21,036 nucleotides of DNA. It comes from an uncultured Bacteroidales bacterium. Its GTDB lineage: Bacteria > Bacteroidota > Bacteroidia > Bacteroidales > P3. Below the pieces are notes generated by a model. It was not told the DNA's origin and did not search any database. It worked only from the letters and a program-made list of their open reading frames with translations. This document shows positions 1-7,628 of this stretch, one piece after another; the stretch's first letter is position 1, and every line of letters starts with the position of its first letter. The DNA is taken from the NCBI GenBank assembly GCA_937886715.1, contig CAKZZD010000050.1, positions 1-21,036 of the forward strand. Direction: 5' to 3'. A program made the position numbers and the translations under genes.

Positions 1-18
1 CGTGTGCTCTTCCGATCT
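1..18 (+). other. Residual Illumina TruSeq adapter sequence
   Basis: The first 18 bases are the 3' end of the standard Illumina TruSeq read-2 adapter (the part ending in GCTCTTCCGATCT). This is library sequence, not genome. It means that the window begins at a contig end and that the adjacent bases are less trustworthy. Confidence 0.93.
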
Positions 19-214
19 AGGTGGCACAGCAAAAATCACGTGCCCCGGCCACCGCAACGCCGATGTGCGGGTCATGACCGTCGGGAGAAAGCCTTCGGGC
101 TGCCTGACGCTGGCGTAGCGGCAGCCTTTCGCCCTCCAATGGGGCCAAAATCGCCGACAATCGACCCCGACGCCCTATGGCACAGCTGCTCTCGGAGCAC
201 TCGGCCATAGGGCG
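19..214. other. GC-rich hairpin-rich segment without a supported gene
   Basis: This stretch is much richer in GC than the bases that follow it and contains several inverted repeats. The arms GGCTGCC (98-104) and GGCAGCC (120-126) can pair, as can AGCC/GGCT around a TTCG loop at 90-101. The 11-bp stem at 171-214 closes it. All short open frames here lack a recognisable protein pattern. It could be the end of an RNA gene, a dispersed repeat, or the tail of a truncated gene beyond the contig end. I cannot tell which. Confidence 0.3.
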
Positions 215-218
215 TTTT
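171..218 (+). terminator. Stem-loop followed by a T-rich stretch, terminator-like
   Basis: Arms CGCCCTATGGC (171-181) and GCCATAGGGCG (204-214) are perfect complements of 11 bp. The 22-nt loop contains a small second hairpin (TGCTC-TCG-GAGCA, 187-199). TTTTCATTT follows on the plus strand. The shape fits an intrinsic terminator for something transcribed from the left edge, though the T run is short. Confidence 0.5.
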
Positions 219-260
219 CATTTGTGATATCCAGCCTGTTGTGCCTCTGTGCAACATTTA

Positions 261-293
261 TTGCCTCCATGTCAGCAAAAATGTGTATATTTG
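261..293 (+). promoter_or_regulatory. Bacteroidales-type promoter candidate for the BREX operon
   Basis: A TTG (261-263) and TATATTTG (286-293) are separated by 22 nt. This matches the Bacteroidetes sigma-ABfr pattern TTG then TAnnTTTG, with a spacer at the long end. It is the best promoter match found before brxP and would give a leader of about 310 nt. No experimental support is available. Confidence 0.5.
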
Positions 294-613
294 CACTCGC
301 TTACGCGCGTGAAGTAAGCGTTGCAAGAAAAGCATTGCGATAACTGTCCCAACTTGTAAATCTGCAAATTTCCAAACGGGAGGACGGAGCATTTTGCTTT
401 CGCTTGTTGTGTATGCTATTTTATAATCAGTATACCCTTCAGGCGTGAGATTTGTTCCATGGAAAAGCCTGATGGTTTTTACCCGTTCCCGAAAAGGTTT
501 TGCAGAACCCACAAGTTGACGGACATGAGCACATAAGTCTCATGCCTTTCTTATTGTTGAACCTTTCCGTCCGGAGACTTGCGGAGATATGAAACGACGA
601 CCAAGAGAACAAC
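294..613 (+). other. Long untranslated leader of the BREX operon, no gene seen
   Basis: No convincing open frame lies here on either strand. An 84-codon minus-strand frame has no recognisable motif. Two small inverted repeats are present: CGCTTAC/GTAAGCG (298-304 with 314-320, loop 9) at the start of the predicted transcript, and CATGAG/CTCATG (524-529 with 539-544, loop 9) about 70 nt before the brxP start. They could be regulatory RNA structures or operators. No known riboswitch was recognised. Confidence 0.35.
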
Positions 614-3091
614 GTGCACAAAGTTGTTTGGGACAAAGATACAGGCGGCGTTAAGCTGCAAACGCTGGTGACCCGCGAGACGCTGGGGGTGTCGCCCCGT
701 CCGGTTTTCTTCGAGGAACTGGACCTGCTGGAACTCGACAAGCTGGGCTGGAAATATCCCCGCTGCCAGGAGCCTCTGATGTGGGCCTGCAACAAGCAGT
801 ACTACTATCGTGGCGAACTGATGTTCGAGGCCAAAGGTGCCAATATCTACGATGCTGCCACCGTGGTACTGGCCGAGGGTGTGCAGCCTATGGCGCTGAA
901 ACCCGTGGATGTGGCGAAGATGCTGGAGAAAAACCGCGAGGCAATGTTCCTGCTGGAGAGTGAAGCTATCGAATTCATCCGTGACACCTACGAGACCTAC
1001 ACCCGTGCCACCCGTGCGGTGGAGGCCAACGTCATCGACTATGAGGCCCTTGCTGCCCGCCAGCAGAAGAAGACCAAGCAGAAGATGGCCGTGGTGAAAG
1101 AGGACTGCGACAGTTTCGACATTATGCCGATGGACGAAGCCGAGCAGAAAGGCAAGAAGGTGCTACACACAACCAAGGTGGACATCTTCCTGGCTTCGTT
1201 CAGCGGTGGCAAAGACTCGCAGGTGGTGCTCGACCTCTGCACGAGGGCGCTGCCGCCAAGTGCTTTTCAGGTGATCTATAGCGACACCGGCTACGAGCTG
1301 CCCTCGTCGCTGACGCTCTATGAGCAGGTGAAAGAGCACTACGGAAAACTCTACCCCGAATTGAAGTTCAGCACCGCCCGCAACCACGAAAGCGTCCTCA
1401 ACTACTGGGATAAGATAGGAACCCCCAGCGACACCCATCGTTGGTGTTGTTCTATTATGAAAACTGCACCTTTATACAACATGTATAAGTTGCATGAGAA
1501 AGGCAGACAAAATAAGATACTTACATTTGACGGCGTAAGATCGGAGGAGAGTTTAAAACGACAAGGATATCAACGAACAGGGAAAGGAAAGCATACTGGC
1601 ATTTACAATGCACATCCTATTCTCGAATGGAATACAACGGAGATAATGTTGTATTTGTTCAAATTTCGCCTTCCAATAAACCAGTCATACCGTGATGGCA
1701 AGGCAAGAGTAGGGTGCATCATTTGCCCTTTCTCTACAGCATGGGACGACATGATTGTGCAAAATACATATCCGAATGAATTAACACCTTTTGTCAGCAG
1801 AATTGAACATTGGGCACAACAAAGTGGAATAAAAGACACAAAGGATTTTATCAAAGAACGCAGGTGGAAGTTGAAAATATTAGGGAACAAAGTAAAACCA
1901 CATATTGAAACTATTCAAAAGGAGCATTCTTTCTCTGCAACAATATCGCATCCATCAATCCCTATTAAGACTTGGATGCAAACCATTGGCAATATCTCAG
2001 AAAATAATGGAAATGGAGAATTAAGATACGATGGGAAAGTCTATTCATTTGCAATTAAACAGAAGGAAAATGATGCGACGGATTTTTCAATAGATTACGC
2101 AGGAAACACTAAACTATTATATCTTATTAAACGTGTAATAAACAAATCTGCGTATTGCGTCAAATGTGAAGTATGTACAGCGGAGTGTCCGACAGGGGCA
2201 CTTGATATTCTCACTAAGGAAATAATAAACCCAAATATGTGTATCAACTGCCATAAGTGCCTTGAATTTCATGATCAAGGATGTCTGGCAGCAGACTCAA
2301 TAAGAATGGTTAATTTTATAACAAAAAAAATGAACGCAAAATTAGCAGCATACAAAAAATTTGGATTAAGGGAAGAATGGATAGATGAATATTTCGCCTC
2401 CCCAGAAGATTTCTGGGACAACAATTCCCTCGGTTCTGCACAGGTAGATAGTGCAAAAAGATGGTTGAAAGATGCTGGTGTGATTGACGATAAAAACAAT
2501 ATCAGCAAGTTTGGTAAACTACTAAATAAAATACACGTAGATAATTACGAGTTGGTTTGGGAGTTGCTTTTAATAAGTTTGTCATATAATTCATTTATTG
2601 TAAATTGGTTTGTCAATAGTATCACAACCAATAAACGATATGATAGGAAAAGCCTGCTTGATGAACTAATAGAAGTTCCCTTAGAAGCGTCTAATACAAC
2701 AAGGGATAATGCTCTGATTGCGCTACTAGAAATGTTTACCAAATCTCCTTTGGGGGAGACTTTAGGCCTTGCTATACCAGAAGATAAAGTATTCTACCGT
2801 AGAGAATATGACGACGTGAGTAACGTTGCTATCGCATATTGCATCTATCGCTACTCCGACGCGAATTCAATAAAGTCCTTGAGGGTTTCAGATTTCTACG
2901 GTGAAACATGCACTAATGGACCATTACAATTATTTGGGATTTCTCGCCAAAGATTTGAGAAAGCATTACGAGAACTTAATTCTGATACAAATAGAATTCT
3001 GATAGCAGAATTATCCATGGGACTTGACCACATTACACTTAGAGAAGATGTTAATTCCGAAAACGTAATAAATATTCTTCTTGGCGAATGA
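614..3091 (+). CDS. brxP: BREX type 4 protein BrxP: PAPS-reductase-family protein with multiple Fe-S cysteine motifs and a DUF4007-like C-terminus
   Basis: This 825-residue protein belongs to the PAPS reductase/DndC-like ATP-pyrophosphatase family. The PP-loop SGGKDS lies at residues 197-202. Further on come RWCC (C278, C279) and CxxC (C368, C371); in spacing these resemble the CC-X80-CxxC cluster ligands of APS reductase. Residues 515-557 add a ferredoxin-like pair: C515, C518, C521, C525 and C543, C546, C549, C557, the last spaced by 7 instead of 3. Residues from about 585 to the end resemble DUF4007. Family knowledge: BrxP is the signature gene of BREX type 4, and DndC-type relatives take part in DNA phosphorothioation. 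A role in adding sulfur to DNA is inferred. The GTG start at 614 is chosen because an in-frame TGA lies at 590-592 and the family-like N-terminus begins there. GC content falls sharply at about 1441 (R276). The stop overlaps the next start (ATGA). Confidence 0.85.
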   Translation: MHKVVWDKDTGGVKLQTLVTRETLGVSPRPVFFEELDLLELDKLGWKYPRCQEPLMWACNKQYYYRGELMFEAKGANIYDAATVVLAEGVQPMALKPVDVAKMLEKNREAMFLLESEAIEFIRDTYETYTRATRAVEANVIDYEALAARQQKKTKQKMAVVKEDCDSFDIMPMDEAEQKGKKVLHTTKVDIFLASFSGGKDSQVVLDLCTRALPPSAFQVIYSDTGYELPSSLTLYEQVKEHYGKLYPELKFSTARNHESVLNYWDKIGTPSDTHRWCCSIMKTAPLYNMYKLHEKGRQNKILTFDGVRSEESLKRQGYQRTGKGKHTGIYNAHPILEWNTTEIMLYLFKFRLPINQSYRDGKARVGCIICPFSTAWDDMIVQNTYPNELTPFVSRIEHWAQQSGIKDTKDFIKERRWKLKILGNKVKPHIETIQKEHSFSATISHPSIPIKTWMQTIGNISENNGNGELRYDGKVYSFAIKQKENDATDFSIDYAGNTKLLYLIKRVINKSAYCVKCEVCTAECPTGALDILTKEIINPNMCINCHKCLEFHDQGCLAADSIRMVNFITKKMNAKLAAYKKFGLREEWIDEYFASPEDFWDNNSLGSAQVDSAKRWLKDAGVIDDKNNISKFGKLLNKIHVDNYELVWELLLISLSYNSFIVNWFVNSITTNKRYDRKSLLDELIEVPLEASNTTRDNALIALLEMFTKSPLGETLGLAIPEDKVFYRREYDDVSNVAIAYCIYRYSDANSIKSLRVSDFYGETCTNGPLQLFGISRQRFEKALRELNSDTNRILIAELSMGLDHITLREDVNSENVINILLGE

Positions 3092-4155
3092 CGAGTGCAT
3101 TGTATAGTTTCTACAAAAGTGCATTCTTCTCAATAACGAGAGGAAATCATAAAGGTGTAGTAATAAATGCAAAACCTATTTATTATCTTACGCTTATTGA
3201 TTTTATTGATAAAGGCTTGATTCAGAACAATAGAATCTATTTTACAGCAGAACTTCAGAAAGATTATATACGCATAAGCAAGATATATCAACCTAACATT
3301 ACTCCAACTCCTTTCTTCAAACCGTTCTTCTACTCTAAATCCGAACATTTCTATCATCTACAGACAAAAACACCACTTAAGGAAAAAGGATTGTCTAGTT
3401 TGTATATTAGAGACAATGTAGACTACGCATATTTGGACAACGCACTCTGGGACTTGCTGCAGAATCCAAAATACAGAATACGTTTGAGATCTGCCATCGT
3501 AAAGCACTTCTTTGGCGATGAATTTGAAAAAGAATCGGTAGGTTATATGGCAGCAGAACCAGAACAAAACTACGGCAATATGGAAGGAGAAGCAACACCA
3601 CGCCAACTGTGGGCATTGAAACTCGCCACGGGAGTTGACTACCGTGGACAAGGTCTCACCAAGGCTGAGGCCTCGGAGATGATAGCCAAAGCAAAGCAAG
3701 AGGCGGAGGAAAAGGGCGAGAAGACTTTCTCGAACGAGGCTACCACTCGGCAGCTGAACTACCTGAAACGCACCACGGGCATCGACTACAGCGATAAGGG
3801 CCTCACCAAGGCTGAAGCCACAAAGATGATACGGGAGCTGAAGGAAGCGGAAGAGGATGCCTCCATAGCACCTCGCGAGGAAGAAGCGGCAACCACTCGG
3901 CAGCTGAACTACCTGAAACGCGCCACAGGAGTGGATTACACCGAACAAGGCCTCACAAAGCGGGAAGCCTCGAAAATGATATCGGAGATAATCGATAATG
4001 GAGAAGGGGAGGCCGGTGTTCAATCAGCAAAAAAGAAGACGGGGAATCCGGACACCTACATTAAGCCCGGAAGCCTTGAGGACATCCTTTCCAAGTGCAA
4101 GACCCGCGAGGAGCAGCTGGAAGCAGCACGACGATTCTTTGGCGAAGACAAATAA
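3088..4155 (+). CDS. Putative DNA-sulfur-recognition (SBD-like) protein with three C-terminal repeats; non-canonical BREX gene
   Basis: This 355-residue protein starts inside the brxP stop codon (ATGA), so it is probably translationally coupled to it. Residues 73-91 (PTPFFKPFFY then SEHFYHL) and 114-142 (AYLDNALWDLLQ then RLRSAIVKHFF) resemble the conserved core of the N-terminal sulfur-binding domain found in ScoMcrA-like type IV endonucleases, which read phosphorothioate DNA. No HNH, PD-(D/E)XK or other nuclease motif follows. Residues 169-199, 218-248 and 268-298 are three repeats of the form TxRQLxxLKxxTGxDYxxxGLTKxEAxxMI, joined by charged linkers. The tail (329-355) is charged and helical. 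The gene is not part of the standard four-gene type 4 set. The likely role, inferred, is reading the mark made by BrxP and passing it to BrxC/PglZ, or acting as a specificity subunit. The first domain is low in GC and the repeats are high in GC. The SBD call is from pattern recognition only. Confidence 0.65.
   Translation: MTSALYSFYKSAFFSITRGNHKGVVINAKPIYYLTLIDFIDKGLIQNNRIYFTAELQKDYIRISKIYQPNITPTPFFKPFFYSKSEHFYHLQTKTPLKEKGLSSLYIRDNVDYAYLDNALWDLLQNPKYRIRLRSAIVKHFFGDEFEKESVGYMAAEPEQNYGNMEGEATPRQLWALKLATGVDYRGQGLTKAEASEMIAKAKQEAEEKGEKTFSNEATTRQLNYLKRTTGIDYSDKGLTKAEATKMIRELKEAEEDASIAPREEEAATTRQLNYLKRATGVDYTEQGLTKREASKMISEIIDNGEGEAGVQSAKKKTGNPDTYIKPGSLEDILSKCKTREEQLEAARRFFGEDK
3742..3921 (+). repeat. 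Two exact 30-bp direct repeats at a 150-bp period inside the SBD-like gene
   Basis: Positions 3742-3771 and 3892-3921 are identical (beginning ACCACTCGGCAGCTG) and encode the TTRQLNYLKR part of protein repeats 2 and 3. Repeat 1 (from about 3595) is diverged at DNA level. The identity suggests recent duplication or gene conversion of a 50-codon unit. Confidence 0.9.
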
Positions 4156-4195
4156 AAAGAAACAGATTGAAAACCGCATAATAAAAGATACAACT

Positions 4196-7100
4196 ATGGC
4201 AATCAAGACCTATTGGGACGCAGTTCAGATACGTGAGGGCAAACCCGCCTACAATATCGAGCTGGAGGAGGCCGGCAACTGGGAGACCTTCCTGCCCAAC
4301 CAACAGTTCAACGAGATATTGATTAAGACAATCGGTGCCGTGCGCAATACCGACCTCGACAAGCACCGTTCGCTGTGGATAGCCGGCACCTACGGCACCG
4401 GCAAAAGTCACGCAGGTGCCGTGCTGAAACACTTGCTCTCCGACCCCGTGGACGACATACGCCAATGGGTGGACGACGAATACAAGGATGAGCAATACGA
4501 CCTGTTGCGCAAGCAGATTTATTCGCTGCGTGAAAAGAAGCGCCTGCTGCCCGTCACCCTCGTGGGCCAATGCGGCATATCGAACAAGGAGGACCTGGCG
4601 CTGGTGCTACAGACACGCATACAGAAGGCCTTGCAAGCCAATGGAATGGAACTGGACATCCGCACCGACTACGACAACTACATCCAGCACATCGAGGAGA
4701 ATGCCGACTTCTGGGATATGACCATCGCCGGAGATGGCGAGTTGCGCTCGGTGGCTCCCGACCGCAAACGGCTGGTGAAGATGCTGAAAGACTGCGACAG
4801 CGCCACGCTGCGTACAGCCAAGGATGCCTGCCGCCGCAGGGGGTTGAGTGTGCGGCTGAAACAGGAAAACCTTGGACGCTGGTTCTTCGAGGTGCAGGAC
4901 AAATTGCGCGAGAAGAGCGACCGCTGCGGATTGCTGGTGGTGTGGGACGAGTTCACCGACGTGATGAACTCTGACCTCGGTCCTTCGCTGCTTGTGGAAT
5001 TGCAGCTGCTGGCTGAGGAAGCGATGAACTCGAACAACGACAGCTACTTCCTCTTCATCTCGCACCCCTCGGCACTCGACCGCCTAAGCGCACAGGAACG
5101 CACCAAGACGATGGGACGCTACCACTATATGCACTACAATATGGAACCCGTGTCAGCCTTCAAGATTATGAGCCGTAAGTTCCGCCAGATACGTCCGCTG
5201 AAGGAGATTTCGGCATCTGCCACATTCTTCTTCAACGCCCGCGACCTCTATCGCGAACTGTCGCAGACAAGTTCCAATCCGGCAGAGACAGAGCAGGACC
5301 TGAAGAGTGTGTTCCCGATGCACCCCTCGACGGCCAACCTGGCTACCTACTACGCCCGCGAGGTGGGCAGCAGCAGCCGTTCGGTGTTCGACTTCCTGGC
5401 CAGCGACCCGGTGCGCAACTTCCTGAACGACCCTGTGGCCTTCAAACAAGGCGAGACGCTGACTGCCGACTACCTGTGGGATTACATAGTCCCTGAGATG
5501 CAGCAGAATGTGAGCAAATTTGGTGTGGTCACCGAGCGCTACAACAGCTATGAGAAAGCCGTCAGCAACCAGGGCGATGCCACGATGCGCGTGTTCAAAG
5601 GCATACTGCTGCTCAACGCCTTCAACAACATTGCCAACACGGCAACCGTGACCCCGAGCGAGGAGAACATTGCCCGCCTATTTGTCGGCACCACCGTTGA
5701 AGACCATCTGATGGATATCTTGAACTGGATGAACGAGACGGGTGTGATACAGCGTTCGCCTGCTGGCTTGTACGAGATACGCTTCTCCGCTCTGCCGCTG
5801 GCCGAGGTGTCGAGCATCAAGGAAAACTTGAAACTGACCGAGTTCCGCTACACCTACAACATACTTCGTTCGACCAGTACAGCACGCAACATAATGGAGC
5901 GGAAGCTGGCCAATGTGGCACGTCCGTACTGGCTGGAACTCTTTTCAATGGATACCAACGAATACACCCTCCTGTCGAGCATCGAACGTACAGCCAAGAA
6001 AGCACAGGGATACGAGTTGGTGCTCGCCGTGTTCTTCGGACGCAACAGCGACGAACTGACGCAGTTGCGCGAGATTGCCGACAAGGCGGCAAAACTGAAC
6101 GACGGACGTTTCGACGACGTGGTCTTTATGGTGATGGACAAGACGATGGGCAACGTGGAGTATGACCGGTTCATAGAATACCAGGCCAATGCCCAATGTG
6201 CCCAGCGGCACGGATTTGCCGACCAGATGACCTCGCACAGCGAGAATGCCGACAAGATTGTGAAAGACTGGGTGGACGCCGCGTTGAAAGGTGTGGTGTA
6301 CTTCTATTTGGGTGGAGAACCAACCTCCATTAACGCCAATACTCTTTCATCGTTTATAAACAGCTCGGTTGCCACGCTATTGTTCCCGTCCGGTCCAGAA
6401 GGATTGGAATTGATCAGAAGAAAATACTCGAAGACCTACTGGGAAAAGAAATTTGCCAAAGCCACGGTAGAAGCCGTGTTGCAATACAGCACCAAACAAG
6501 AAGTCGTTGACCATTGCAAAGGTCCTTCGATGCATGTGCCGTTCCTGCTGCAAGACAGCGTGGACGAGAACCTACAATTCAAGAGTGATGTCGACCCGGA
6601 GCATCCGCTGGTGAAGGTGTGCAAATTCGTTAAGAGAAAGATTGACCATGCCGACAAGCAGGCCAACTTCAACATGGCATACCAATTTGAGGACCTTACC
6701 AAACCGCCATACGGCCTTTTCCCGTCGTATGCCGGAATGGGTATGCTGGCATTTGCTTTGCGACCGTATATTGGCAAAATATTCGACCTCAACGGCAAGC
6801 CCCGCACCGCCAAACACTTGGTGGAAGATGTGGTGGAATGCTTCAGAGTGTGGGATGGCGGCGGAAACAAAAACAAACTTGATTTCAAATTCCAAACCAA
6901 AGAAGAAGGTCAGCTTGCCGAGCGATTCATCAAACTTTTCAAACTGAACACGCTGAAAGAATATCATGACGTGAGCAGTCTCACCGATGCACGATGGGCG
7001 TTGACACACGCCTACCTGAAAGAGAAGGGCGCTCCGCTGTGGGGATTGAAGTATTGCAAAGCGATGCCCAACACAGCAATCCGCAACAACCTCTGCCAGA

Positions 7101-7624
7101 TAGTGGACAACCTGATACGCATCTGTGAACCCGACGGAATGAAAAATCCCGCGTTGATGGTGGAGACGCTCGATTTGTTGAAGAACTACGACATCGAGTT
7201 TCGCGGATTGCTAACGGTCACCGAAAAACAGAACAACTTCATCGACGGCTACGAACAGTTTCTATTTGCACAAGACAAAGTGGGATTGAAGCCCAACGAA
7301 CTAGAGGAAGCCAAATTATACATCCAGCAGAATATGCAGGCGGAAGTGGGTTTGTGGAGCGAGGCGGATGTGGCAGAGAAGCTGAAGGATTGGAGGCTGT
7401 CGACCATTGCTGAGACACCAACTCGGCCGGTCCTTCCGACATCTCCAACGCCACCAATCTTTCCGCAGCTGTTTAGTGATCCCAAACCTGTGACAATGGA
7501 CAAGGTCAGAAAAGCACAAAGCAGAGTTAAAGAAATAAGAACGTTGGAAGAAGCGAAACGATTGTTGTATAGGTTGACAGAGTTGGGTATTGAGGATATA
7601 CTGGAAGTGTTGGTAAAAGATTAA
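4196..7624 (+). CDS. brxC: BREX protein BrxC, large P-loop ATPase
   Basis: BrxC is the large ATPase of BREX systems (PglY-related), needed in studied types for both host DNA modification and phage exclusion; its exact activity is unresolved. The protein of 1142 residues is near the usual family length. A Walker A motif GTYGTGKS lies at 64-71 and a Walker B-like VVWDE with D251 and E252. The open frame extends back to 3998, but that part lies inside the preceding gene in another frame. ATG 4196, 40 nt after the upstream stop, gives the expected N-terminus (MAIKTYWDAVQIREGKPAYN), so it is chosen. The gene lies 4 nt before pglZ. Base composition is mostly GC-rich, falling somewhat after about 6300. 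The C-terminal 60 residues contain a proline-rich linker (about 1068-1082) and a helical tail. Confidence 0.88.
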   Translation: MAIKTYWDAVQIREGKPAYNIELEEAGNWETFLPNQQFNEILIKTIGAVRNTDLDKHRSLWIAGTYGTGKSHAGAVLKHLLSDPVDDIRQWVDDEYKDEQYDLLRKQIYSLREKKRLLPVTLVGQCGISNKEDLALVLQTRIQKALQANGMELDIRTDYDNYIQHIEENADFWDMTIAGDGELRSVAPDRKRLVKMLKDCDSATLRTAKDACRRRGLSVRLKQENLGRWFFEVQDKLREKSDRCGLLVVWDEFTDVMNSDLGPSLLVELQLLAEEAMNSNNDSYFLFISHPSALDRLSAQERTKTMGRYHYMHYNMEPVSAFKIMSRKFRQIRPLKEISASATFFFNARDLYRELSQTSSNPAETEQDLKSVFPMHPSTANLATYYAREVGSSSRSVFDFLASDPVRNFLNDPVAFKQGETLTADYLWDYIVPEMQQNVSKFGVVTERYNSYEKAVSNQGDATMRVFKGILLLNAFNNIANTATVTPSEENIARLFVGTTVEDHLMDILNWMNETGVIQRSPAGLYEIRFSALPLAEVSSIKENLKLTEFRYTYNILRSTSTARNIMERKLANVARPYWLELFSMDTNEYTLLSSIERTAKKAQGYELVLAVFFGRNSDELTQLREIADKAAKLNDGRFDDVVFMVMDKTMGNVEYDRFIEYQANAQCAQRHGFADQMTSHSENADKIVKDWVDAALKGVVYFYLGGEPTSINANTLSSFINSSVATLLFPSGPEGLELIRRKYSKTYWEKKFAKATVEAVLQYSTKQEVVDHCKGPSMHVPFLLQDSVDENLQFKSDVDPEHPLVKVCKFVKRKIDHADKQANFNMAYQFEDLTKPPYGLFPSYAGMGMLAFALRPYIGKIFDLNGKPRTAKHLVEDVVECFRVWDGGGNKNKLDFKFQTKEEGQLAERFIKLFKLNTLKEYHDVSSLTDARWALTHAYLKEKGAPLWGLKYCKAMPNTAIRNNLCQIVDNLIRICEPDGMKNPALMVETLDLLKNYDIEFRGLLTVTEKQNNFIDGYEQFLFAQDKVGLKPNELEEAKLYIQQNMQAEVGLWSEADVAEKLKDWRLSTIAETPTRPVLPTSPTPPIFPQLFSDPKPVTMDKVRKAQSRVKEIRTLEEAKRLLYRLTELGIEDILEVLVKD

Positions 7625-7628
7625 AGTC

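Noticed and set aside
258..512. 84-codon minus-strand frame in the leader region
   Set aside because: No motif or family resemblance, no partner gene, and it overlaps the best promoter on the other strand.
1441..3600. Assembly chimera as the explanation for the composition shift
   Set aside because: Both frames remain open across the junctions and the PAPS-reductase motifs continue in the right order, so natural recombination is preferred; read coverage would be needed to exclude it fully.
3998..4195. Extension of the brxC frame upstream to ATG 3998
   Set aside because: It lies inside the preceding gene in another frame, has no family similarity, and the typical BrxC N-terminus begins at ATG 4196.
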